Positions 48,118 to 55,868 of a stretch of 64,000 nucleotides of DNA are shown here, one piece after another. The first letter of the stretch is position 1, and each line of letters starts with the position of its first letter. Origin of the DNA: VAZQ01 sp963817015. Its GTDB lineage: Bacteria > Pseudomonadota > Alphaproteobacteria > Rhizobiales > Xanthobacteraceae. Made by a program: the position numbers and the translations under genes. The stretch is from NCBI GenBank assembly GCA_963817015.1, contig CAWFMV010000009.1, positions 1-64,000 of the forward strand, given 5' to 3'. The notes beneath the pieces are model-generated. The model was given only the letters and a program-made list of their open reading frames with translations. It was not told where the DNA came from and ran no database searches.

Positions 48118-49876
48118 TCAGATCAGCGCTCCGGGATTTGAGATACTTGTTGCGGATGCGTATCCGCCAATGAAGGCCAGCGCGCCGACCGGTCCGGTCG
48201 GATTGTAGCCGGAGTTGTGCGGGAAGGCCGAGGCGCCGGTCACGAACACGTTCGGCACGTCCCAGCTCTGCAGATATTTGTTGAGCGCGCTGGTCGCCGG
48301 ATCGGTGCCCATGATGGCGCCGCCGGTATTGTGCGTGCTCTGATAGGGCACCACGTTCCAGGTCAGCCGCGGCGCGGCTGGCTCACTGGTCGGGTTCATC
48401 GCCTTGCCGATCTCGCCGATGACCTGCGGCGGCGTGCCGGTTGATCTTCTTCTCGTTCTCCTTGAAGTCGAAGGTCATGCGCATCAGCGGCTGGCCGAAC
48501 CGGTTCTTGTAGGTCGGTCGAGATCGAGATAGTTGTAGCGGTTCGGCATCACCGAGCCGAGGCGCTGATCGTCAGCGCGTTGTTGTACCACTTCGCGGTG
48601 GCGCGCTTCCATTCCGAGCCCCATTGCGGCGTGCCGGGCGGCACCGGCCGGTAGGTGATCGGACGCCCGTTCGAGCCGCCGACCGAGATGTAGGCGCCAC
48701 CGATATAGCCGTGCGGCGCGATCGAAGTCCCAATTGGTGTGGAAGTCGTCGATCGAGGTGCCCCAGCCGCCGGTGGCGATGAACGGATTGAAGCTCTTGC
48801 CCTCGAAGAACAGCGTCACGTTGGCGCCGCCCTGATAGGCGTAGTTCTTGCCGATCACGCCGGTCTGCGTCTCCGGGTCATAGGGCTTGCCGATGCCTGA
48901 CAGCAGCATCAGGTGGACGTTGGAGAGCCCATAGGCGGACAGGATGACGAGATCGGCCGGCTGCTCGATCTCCTCGCCGGTCAGCACGTTGACATAGGCG
49001 ACGCCGGTCGCCTTCTTGCCGGTCGAGTCCTTGAGCACCTTGGTGACCCAGGTATAGGTGCGCAGCTCCACGTTCGGATTGCGTAAGCGCGACCGGGATG
49101 ACCGTGATGTGCGGGCTGCCCTTGGCGTTCGCCTCGCAGCCGAAGCGCTCGCAGAAGCCGCAGTACTGGCACTGCCCGAGCTTCATGCCGTCCGGATTGG
49201 TGTAGGGCCGCGACGCGTTCGCGGTCGGCCGCAGGTAGGGATGATAGCCGAGCTCGGTCGCGGTCTTGTCGAACATCTGGCCGGCGAGGTTAGAGACCAG
49301 CGGCGGCAGCGGATAGTCGCGCGCGCGCGGATCCTCGAACGGATTGCCCTCCTTCTGGATCTGGCCCTTGATGTTGCCGGCCTTGCCGGAAACGCCGGCG
49401 GTGTATTCGAACTTGTCGTAATAGGGCTCGAGCTCCGGCCCGCTGATGCCCCAGTCCTGCAGCGGCATGTCGGCCGGAACGTAGTTCTTGCCGTAGCGCT
49501 CCTCGTATTTGGTGCGGATGCGCAGCTCATGGTCGGGCCAGCGCCAGGTAATGCCGTTCCAGTGCGCGCCGGCGCCGCCGACGCCTTCGCCCGGCAGGAA
49601 CGAGCCGAGCCGGCGCATCGGCAGCGCGGTCTCGGATGGCTTGTTGCGGATGGTGTAGGTGTCCTCCGACACGTCCATCATCAGGTCGTGGCGCTGCGAA
49701 TAGCGCAGCTCGTCGCGAATGAGCGGCACCGAAAAGTCGTTCTGCGTGCTGCGGGGCGCGCCGCGCTCGAGCGCGACGATCTTGAGGCCGGTTGGCGCGA
49801 GCTCCTTGGCGAGGATGCCGCCGGTCCAGCCCATGCCGACGATGACGATGTCGACGGGAGGAAGCTTGGTTGCCAT
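48118..49876 (-). CDS. GMC-family dehydrogenase flavoprotein (frameshifted five times)
   Basis: Large subunit of a gluconate 2-dehydrogenase-like complex. Net shifts at about 49080 (+1), 48725 (+1), 48560 (-1), 48510 (-1) and 48440 (+1) give 585 residues, the family length. FAD motif VDIVIVGMGWTGGILAKELA, GSFLPGEGVGGAGAHWNGIT, LGQCQYCGFCERFGCEANAK (Cys-rich clamp), TGEEIEQPADLVILSAYGLS, and later GTPQWGSEWKRA, VMPNRYNYLDLD, STHNTGGAIMGTDPATSALN, VFVTGASAFPHNSGYNPTGP with the catalytic His region. Substrate is unknown: sugar acids or polyols are typical. Middle gene of small subunit-flavoprotein-cytochrome. Confidence 0.85.
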
Positions 49877-49888
49877 GATGCGCGCTCC

Positions 49889-50621
49889 TCAGGACATGTC
49901 GGCGATGCTGACGGGGTTGGCGGTGAAACGCCGGCCGTCGCTGTACTGCTTCACGTTCTCGGCGTTGTTGGCCATGACGCCCGGGAAGCCGAGCATCTTC
50001 CAGGCGACCTTGTCCTTGTTGCCGCCGTAGATCGGGTCGGCGAACATGCCCTCCATCACGTTCTCGTAGAGCACGCCGAAAAAGACGCGCCCGGGCAGCC
50101 CGCCATCGAGCGTGATCTTGCCCGCCTGCAGGTCCTTGAGAAATGTTTCCTTCTGCTGCGCGCTGCAGCGCTCGAAGCTCTGTCCGAAGGTCTTGCGGCA
50201 ATAGGCGTTGGAGCCTGCGATTGCGGCGCGATAGAGCGCGGCCGGCGTCGAGCGGCAGCTGATAGCCCTGGTTGGGTGTGCCCTTGCCCCAGGGGCCCTG
50301 CATGTAGAGCCGGTCGCCTTTGCCCCAGGAGCCGGCGAGCGCGCGATCGATATAGGTCGCGATGCCGATATCGGTGCCGCTCGGGGTGAGCTCATCCTTC
50401 GGCACCATGTGGTCGACCACGGCCTCGATGAACTCGACTTCGGTCGGCTTGAAATAGGTGTAGCCGGCGGCTTGCGGGGCGACCGGCTGATCTTTTGCTT
50501 GCGCAGGGGTTTGGGCTATCGCCGGTGTGGCCGGCGACAGAGCTGCCGCGGCGCCCGCGATGCCGACGCCGCTCAGGAAATCGCGGCGAGCGACCTTCAA
50601 ATCGGGTTTGTCGTCGGACAT
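49889..50621 (-). CDS. gluconate 2-dehydrogenase subunit 3-like (Tat small subunit, frameshifted)
   Basis: A 243-residue protein after removal of one surplus base near 50245. It has a twin-arginine signal (VARRDFLSGVGIAGAAAAL, AIAQ cleavage) and then the subunit 3 domain: YFKPTEVEFIEAVVDHMVPK, GTDIGIATYIDRALAGSWGK, CRKTFGQSFERCSAQQKETF, LDGGLPGRVFFGVLYENVM, EGMFADPIYGGNKDKVAWK and LGFPGVMAN. It is the small subunit that helps export or hold the flavoprotein in the periplasm. 12 bp upstream of the flavoprotein gene, forming an operon with the cytochrome. Confidence 0.9.
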
Positions 50622-50895
50622 AGGTTCCTCCCCTGTTCTTGCGTTTTCGGGCTGCCACCCAAGGCGATCTCAGGCGACATTCATTGGAACTATAACAAGC
50701 CAGGAGCCGGGAGTCCCGAGGATGATGGCATCGCTGGCGATGCTCACGGCGAAGACGCGCCCCGATCAAGGGTCGCGCTTTTCAATGGTTGCGCAATGGC
50801 GTTGGCCAGCGGGGAGGTGCGACGCGAGCGCGCATTCGAGGGCAGCCGCCCACCACCTTGCACGCCAATGGCGATCGCCAGCGCCTGCCAAGCTC

Positions 50896-51330
50896 TCAGC
50901 GCATCATCGGCGGCGAAATCTCCCGTTCGCTGGGTCGTGAGATCTCACTGCGAACCTCGCCGGCAATTCGCCCCGCGCCTTGACGGAAGGGAAGCGGTTG
51001 GCCGGGCACCGTGCCATGTGGTGAAGCAAGGTCCGTGCGAGATTTTTCTCGCGCGTGACGTCGGCCCTTCCAATATGCGATTGCCAGGATCGCGATGCAG
51101 CACAGTGCATTGCTCGCAAAGCAAGCCGCCAGCCACCAGTCGGATCGGTTGACGAGTGCGTAGGCCACAGTCGACACGTGCGCGACCAGGAACAGTGCCC
51201 AAGTCGTGCATGAGATGGCCGATGCGCCGTTCACATCGGTCGCTGCCTTGTGGATCTGTGGAATATAGGCGAAGACACGAATGAAATTGCACGCCGCAAA
51301 CAGCGCCAGGGTGATGTCCTCGAATCCCAT
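50896..51330 (-). CDS. PQ-loop-like small membrane protein
   Basis: A 144-residue protein with three TM helices (LALFAACNFIRVFAYIPQIH, AISCTTWALFLVAHVSTVAY, WLAACFASNALCCIAILAIA) and a soluble tail of about 45 residues. The YIPQIHK motif in helix 1 is that of PQ-loop/SemiSWEET proteins, and three helices match a half-transporter that would dimerise. The substrate is unknown. The C-terminal tail is not conserved-looking and might be partly out of frame. The gene is between the dehydrogenase operon and a cupin gene on the same strand. Confidence 0.7.
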   Translation of the reverse strand: MGFEDITLALFAACNFIRVFAYIPQIHKAATDVNGASAISCTTWALFLVAHVSTVAYALVNRSDWWLAACFASNALCCIAILAIAYWKGRRHAREKSRTDLASPHGTVPGQPLPFRQGAGRIAGEVRSEISRPSEREISPPMMR

Positions 51331-51344
51331 CGCAGGCGCGTCAC

Positions 51345-51815
51345 CTATTTCGGGTTGTTGGGCGGATTGACAAATGCGCGACCGCTCGGTCCGGTGCCAC
51401 TCACCTGGATGATCACCGGCTCGCGCACCTCGACGAAGTGAGCGAGGCTTGCGGGCTCCGTGTAGAAGCTTCCCGTAGGCAGGGCTTTCAGTGCGGCCGC
51501 ATCGAATTTTTCGCCGTAGCCAGTGTACCAGGTGCCGGACAGGATCGTGACCTCGCGATAGTCCGGGTGTGTATGAGGGGCGAGCTTGTAGCCGGCTGGA
51601 AACCTCAGACGGATCGTATAGGGGCCGGGCTTCGACGGATCACCGACTAGCCTCGCTTGCTCGATGCCCCCGGTCGCCAAGGCGCCTTGTGATTCCCATT
51701 TCACGTCTGTTGGTGTCATGGCCACCGGCTCCGGCCTGCCGTCGGCATGAAGTCCACTCGCCACGACAGGAAGTCCGAGGCAGCACAGCACCAGAGCAAA
51801 TCGCTGAATGATCAT
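51345..51815 (-). CDS. exported cupin-domain protein
   Basis: A 156-residue protein: signal peptide 1-24 (ending ASGLHADG), then a cupin domain with LRFPAGYKLAPHTHPDYREV (HxH metal motif), TILSGTWYTGYGEKFD, a GSFYTEPASLAHFVEVREP segment with the second-motif His, and the end VSGTGPSGRAFVNPPNN. Close in pattern to DUF4437-type cupins. Function unknown; periplasmic. ATG 51815 has GGGAGATTG before it. The PQ-loop gene follows 14 bp later. Upstream lies the degenerate repeat array. Confidence 0.8.
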   Translation of the reverse strand: MIIQRFALVLCCLGLPVVASGLHADGRPEPVAMTPTDVKWESQGALATGGIEQARLVGDPSKPGPYTIRLRFPAGYKLAPHTHPDYREVTILSGTWYTGYGEKFDAAALKALPTGSFYTEPASLAHFVEVREPVIIQVSGTGPSGRAFVNPPNNPK

Positions 51816-52460
51816 ATCAATCTCCCGTTGATCGTCGGCGCGCTGCCTAAGCGGCGATCGTGGGAAGAGCCGTTGTAGTTTTCGTAGGAAGGGTCAGCCG
51901 CGGGCGTGGAAAATTTGCGAGCGGCTTGCGCCTCCCGAGAAGCTGGTATCCAGGAAGGAAATCTCAGGAACCAACGTTCCATCGATCGTCAATGCGCTCC
52001 TGAGCGGCGATCGTGGTAATAGCCGTTGTAATTCTCGTAGGTGGCAATAGCCGTTGTAATTTGCGTAGTAAGAGTTGGCCGCTAGCGTGGAAAATTTGCG
52101 GGCTGGCTTGCAACTCCAGGGAAGTTCATATCCAAGAAAGGACATCTTAGGGTGTCAACCTGAAGGCTTCGCACATTGAGTATTGCAGTGAGTATTGCAG
52201 TGAATGGCCGCCACAGTCCGTCCAGAACCATTGATGTGTCGCTTGCGGCTGCCGTGTTAGCGGAGCCCACTGTGGGCTTGTTGTTGTGCAAATTGTTTGA
52301 GGGCGATGCTTCCCATGATCCTTGGAGGCCCTCCTCAGGATCGAATTGCGGCACGACCGTTGCAGTCGTCGTAGGAAAAAGTTGGATATAGCGGTTTAGC
52401 AATTTTGCGGCAGATCGTGCTGCAGCCGATGGTATCGCATGGGCATCAGGCATTCAGATC
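51816..52460. repeat. Degenerate direct repeat array between the cupin and SARP-like genes
   Basis: 645 bp without an intact gene. Copy A (about 51838-51964) and copy B (about 51993-52146) share AGCGGCGATCGTGG, AGCCGTTGTA, GCGTGGAAAATTTGCG, GGCTTGC and TATCCA(A/G)GAA in the same order. Within B a 28-bp unit is duplicated (52014-52041 and 52042-52069, GTGG(T/C)AATAGCCGTTGTAAT). A weaker third copy is near 52350-52407. On the minus strand fragments read SFLD-F-G--S and Y-NYNG, in changing frames. Confidence 0.65.
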
Positions 52461-54407
52461 ATGAGCAGAAAAGAGGAACTGCACGTCTCTGTCTTGGGCA
52501 ATCTCGCCGTGTTGCGCCAGCGTACCAAAGCGCAGCTGCCACCATCGAAGAAGACGCGAGCCTTGCTTGCCTATCTGGCCGTGACCGCGCGTCCACACAG
52601 CCGCGACCGGCTCTGCACCATGTTCTGGGCCATTCCGGACGATCCCCGCGCCGCGCTGCGGTGGAGCTTGAGCCGCCTGCGTCCGATCGTCGATGAGCAA
52701 GACCAGCGAAGGATCATCGCTGACCGCGAGAGAGTTGGATTGGATCTCTGCGGTGTTGTGGTGGATATCCTGTCCCTGCGCGACGCTGCTCGCAACGGCA
52801 TCGATGCCATCTCGACGGACGCGTTGCGCCAGGCGGCGGATGTACTGGAGGGCGAGTTCCTTGAGGGGCTTGACCTTCCGGACTGCCACGAGTTTCAGAG
52901 CTGGTGCATCGCGGAACGTGAGGAAACGCGACGGCTGCGTGTGCGGATTTTGACAGCCCTGACGGCCCGGCTCGAGGGCGTTCCCGAGGAAGCCCTGCGT
53001 TACGCGCGGACGCTCAGCCTCCTCGAGCCCGCCCATGAGGCGGCCCAAGCCACATTGGTTCGATTGCTGCGTGCTACCGGTCGCTGGCGTGAGGCCGAGG
53101 AGCAGTTTCAGAGCGCCCAGCAGCGGCTCGCAGAGTTCAACGTGGTGAGCACCGGCGCTCTGCGGCAGGCGGTGCAATTGCCTGTTCAAGCCGACGCACG
53201 GACTCGTGCGGATAATGTGGTCGTCTCTCAGCCTCGTGGGGAGCGCCCGAATGTGCCCGCCCTGCACAAGGTCAAGTCTTGCAGGACCTCGGATGGCGTC
53301 CGGATCGCAGACGCCGCCGTTTCGGCGGAGGCGCCGCAATCCCTGCCGGACGAAATCACGGTCATGCAGCCCGAGGCACCACAGACACAGCAGCTTGACT
53401 GGCTACAACGTGCCACAGCAATCCTGCGATCACACAACATTTCTGCGGGATTTGTGTTTACAGCAAGTGTCTTATCCGCTGGATTGGCTATTTATCTGCT
53501 CGGCTGGTCGGTAATGGCCCTAAGCCGGGGGCATGTGAGCAGCACCAAAGTCGCCCTTGGGGTGCCTCGAAGCTTTAAGGATTGCGCCGTTTGCCCAGAG
53601 ATGGTGGCGCTGCCCGCCGGGGAGTTCATGATGGGCTCACCGAAGGACGAACGGTGGCGTGAGGTGACCGAAGGATTCCCGCGACGCGTGGTCATCAAGG
53701 CACCACTTGCGATCGGGAGATTCGAGATCACGGTCGATCAATTCAGGGCCTTCTTGGCGGAAACGGAGACGACGGAGCAGAAACTGTGCCGGCCGGTTAT
53801 CGGATCTAGCGGAAAGTCCTTCGTTATGGGCCCGCCGGAATCGTCATTTAGCGAGCCTGGTTTGCCCGTTACCGGAACCCACCCAGCGGTTTGTATCAGC
53901 TGGTACGAGGCGCGAGCGTATGTGGACTGGCTGAGTCGCCGCACCGGCAAACCTTATCGCCTGCCGACCGAGGCCGAATGGGAATATGCCGCACGGGCAG
54001 GTACACAGACGACGTACAGCTTTGGCGATGACGATGCCACACTTTGTGCGTACGCCAGATTTGCTGACCTTAGCTCGCCCTTCCCATGGGCCAATCTTTG
54101 TCGCAGCGACATCACCACTTATGGCCCCGTTCCGGTTGGCCGGCTCAAGCCCAATCCATGGGGACTTTTCGACATGCACGGCAACGCCTGGGAGTGGGTC
54201 GAGGATTGCTGGACGCCAAACGCATCAGAAATCCATACCGACGGATCTGCATTCTCGGGCCCCGGCACTTGTGAGATGCGCGTCAATCGGGGCGGCGGCT
54301 GGGCCAATGGGTACAATCGGCTAAGGTCGGCAACGCGGGTGCGTCGGGTGCCGACGAGTTACGAAAACCACGTCGGCTTTCGCGTTGCTCTTTCGCTCGG
54401 CGAGTGA
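52461..54407 (+). CDS. SARP/BTAD-like regulator with transmembrane helix and C-terminal FGE-fold domain
   Basis: A 648-residue fusion. Residues 1-100: winged-helix DNA-binding domain of the SARP/OmpR type (VSVLGNLAVLRQRTK, KKTRALLAYLAVTARPHSRD, FWAIPDDPRAALRWSLSRLR). Residues 100-245: BTAD helical repeat domain (DVLEGEFLEGLDLPDCHEFQ, RYARTLSLLEPAHEAAQATL, WREAEEQFQSAQQRLAEF). Linker, then a TM helix near 327-352 (FVFTASVLSAGLAIYLLGW). Residues 370-648: FGE-sulfatase fold (CAVCPEMVALPAGEFMMGSP, RLPTEAEWEYAARAGTQTTY, GLFDMHGNAWEWVEDCW, RGGGW). The FGE cysteines after RGGGW are absent. Topology: regulator inside, FGE domain in the periplasm, a one-component transmembrane sensor. ATG 52461. Confidence 0.88.
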   Translation: MSRKEELHVSVLGNLAVLRQRTKAQLPPSKKTRALLAYLAVTARPHSRDRLCTMFWAIPDDPRAALRWSLSRLRPIVDEQDQRRIIADRERVGLDLCGVVVDILSLRDAARNGIDAISTDALRQAADVLEGEFLEGLDLPDCHEFQSWCIAEREETRRLRVRILTALTARLEGVPEEALRYARTLSLLEPAHEAAQATLVRLLRATGRWREAEEQFQSAQQRLAEFNVVSTGALRQAVQLPVQADARTRADNVVVSQPRGERPNVPALHKVKSCRTSDGVRIADAAVSAEAPQSLPDEITVMQPEAPQTQQLDWLQRATAILRSHNISAGFVFTASVLSAGLAIYLLGWSVMALSRGHVSSTKVALGVPRSFKDCAVCPEMVALPAGEFMMGSPKDERWREVTEGFPRRVVIKAPLAIGRFEITVDQFRAFLAETETTEQKLCRPVIGSSGKSFVMGPPESSFSEPGLPVTGTHPAVCISWYEARAYVDWLSRRTGKPYRLPTEAEWEYAARAGTQTTYSFGDDDATLCAYARFADLSSPFPWANLCRSDITTYGPVPVGRLKPNPWGLFDMHGNAWEWVEDCWTPNASEIHTDGSAFSGPGTCEMRVNRGGGWANGYNRLRSATRVRRVPTSYENHVGFRVALSLGE

Positions 54408-54460
54408 CCGACTACCTCGTCCGTCGGGTCTTGCGTTGATCGCGTGGCGCCTGACTCATA

Positions 54461-54923
54461 TTAGAGCTGCTGCTTCAGCCGCGCCTGCCGCAACGCCTCG
54501 CCGACCGCCATGGCGGCGACCATTGCCACATTGAGCGAGCGCAGTCCCTCGCGCATCGGGATGAGGAGGCGCGCATCGGCGGCCTCGTGGACAGCGTTCG
54601 GCACACCCGAGGATTCGCGGCCGAACAGAAGGATATCGGCCGCCCGGTAGGCGTGATCGAGGTAGCAGCAGGCTCGCCTGTGTCGTGAACAGGATCAGAC
54701 GACTGCGGGCTTCGAGGCGCCAGCACTCGAACGCCGCCCAGCTCGCGTGCCGAATGATCTCGACTTGATCGAGGTAATCCATGCCGGAGCGACGAAAGGC
54801 GCGGTCGGAGGTCGGAAAGCCGGCCGGCTCGATAATGTGGGCCTCGACCCCCAGGCACGCGCAAAGGCGCAGGATCGTGCCGGTGTTCTGAGGGATATCC
54901 GGCTCATAGAGCGCGATCCGCAT
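54461..54923 (-). CDS. trmL: tRNA (cytidine/uridine-2'-O)-methyltransferase TrmL (frameshifted)
   Basis: SpoU-family knotted methyltransferase that 2'-O-methylates the wobble base of tRNA-Leu. With one surplus base near 54660 removed it is 153 residues. MRIALYEPDIPQNTGTILRL (start), HIIEPAGFPTSDRAFRRSGM, LDQVEIIRHASWAAFECW, then after the shift YLDHAYRAADILLFGRESSG, VPNAVHEAADARLLIPMREG, LRSLNVAMVAAMAVGEALRQ, giving the FGxES-G and P-M---RSLNV SAM-binding knot. The start at 54923 is the family start. It is divergent from the petA operon. Confidence 0.9.
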
Positions 54924-55311
54924 GGCAGCCGTGTTCGTGTCCTGATGGCGAAGTTTGCAATTGGCTATTGCGACTGGGCAAGCTTGCCAGTCAAAGGGGC
55001 AGCAGCAAATTTTTGATTCTAGATGCGATTTTGGATTTGCCCCGGGCCTGCGGTCGGACCGCTGCCGATGCGGATGAGACGCACCCGAGGCGGTCGCCGC
55101 TGCGACCGTGGCGATTTGTGTGACTTTCGGCCGTTGGAGCCATGGCGCACTTGCACTCCCTCCACAAGGGTGCCAATAAACGCCAACCGGTACGTGCCAT
55201 CCCGCCTTTTCCGGGACCGGCTGCGGCTGGACCGCCCGCCGACCCCGGGATTGTATTCCAGGGTCCCCTCGCGCGGGCAGGCGATCCCTCGACAAGGGAG
55301 AGGATTTAGAC
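54924..55311. other. Intergenic region upstream of petA
   Basis: 388 bp between divergent trmL and petA. GC is high near petA. CGGGGTCGGC-like and short GC stems occur, but I see no clear operator or terminator. It must contain the promoter of the bc1 operon. Confidence 0.5.
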
Positions 55312-55839
55312 GTGACAACGATGTCTTCGGCCGAACCAACGCGCCGCGACTTCCTCTACATCGCGACTGCTTCCGTGGGTGCGGTCGGTGCGGCTGCAGC
55401 TGTATGGCCGCTGGTCGCGCAAATGAACCCCGATGCCTCCACCATCGCGGCAGGCGCGCCGATCGAAGTCGATCTTGCCCCGATCACCGAAGGTCAGGTC
55501 ATCAAGGTGTTCTGGCGCGGCAAGCCGATCTTCGTCAGCCACCGCAGCAAGAAGGAGATCGAGGAGGCGCGCGCGGTCAATGTCGCGACTCTGCCTGATC
55601 CCGAATCCGACGAGAAGCGTGTCAAGGCCGGCCACGAGCAGTGGCAGGTGCTGATCGGCATCTGCACCCATCTCGGCTGCATCCCGCTCGCGCACCAGGG
55701 CGACTACGGCGGCTATTTCTGTCCGTGCCACGGTTCGCAGTACGACACATCCGGTCGTATCCGCCGCGGTCCCGCGCCGGCCAACTTGGCGCTGCCTCCC
55801 TACGAGTTCGTGTCCAACACCAAGATCCGGATCGGCTGA
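55312..55839 (+). CDS. petA: ubiquinol-cytochrome c reductase Rieske iron-sulfur subunit
   Basis: A 175-residue Rieske protein. Twin-arginine motif PTRRDFLYIATASVGAVGAA as Tat signal-anchor, then the C-terminal Rieske domain with both cluster-binding boxes, CTHLGC and CPCHGS, the latter in GGYFCPCHGSQYDTSGRIRR. Part of complex III, oxidising ubiquinol at the periplasmic face. A GTG at 55312 with GGGAGAGGA 5-10 nt upstream is the supported start; ATG 55321 is the second option. First gene of petA-fbcH. Confidence 0.96.
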   Translation: MTTMSSAEPTRRDFLYIATASVGAVGAAAAVWPLVAQMNPDASTIAAGAPIEVDLAPITEGQVIKVFWRGKPIFVSHRSKKEIEEARAVNVATLPDPESDEKRVKAGHEQWQVLIGICTHLGCIPLAHQGDYGGYFCPCHGSQYDTSGRIRRGPAPANLALPPYEFVSNTKIRIG

Positions 55840-55868
55840 CGGCCGCCACATCTCCACAAGGGTCCACA

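Noticed and set aside
51838..52146. Repeated NYNG-type peptides as a RiPP precursor array
   Set aside because: The copies are in different frames, with stops, and no modification enzymes nearby; FGE-fold neighbours are not known to act on them.
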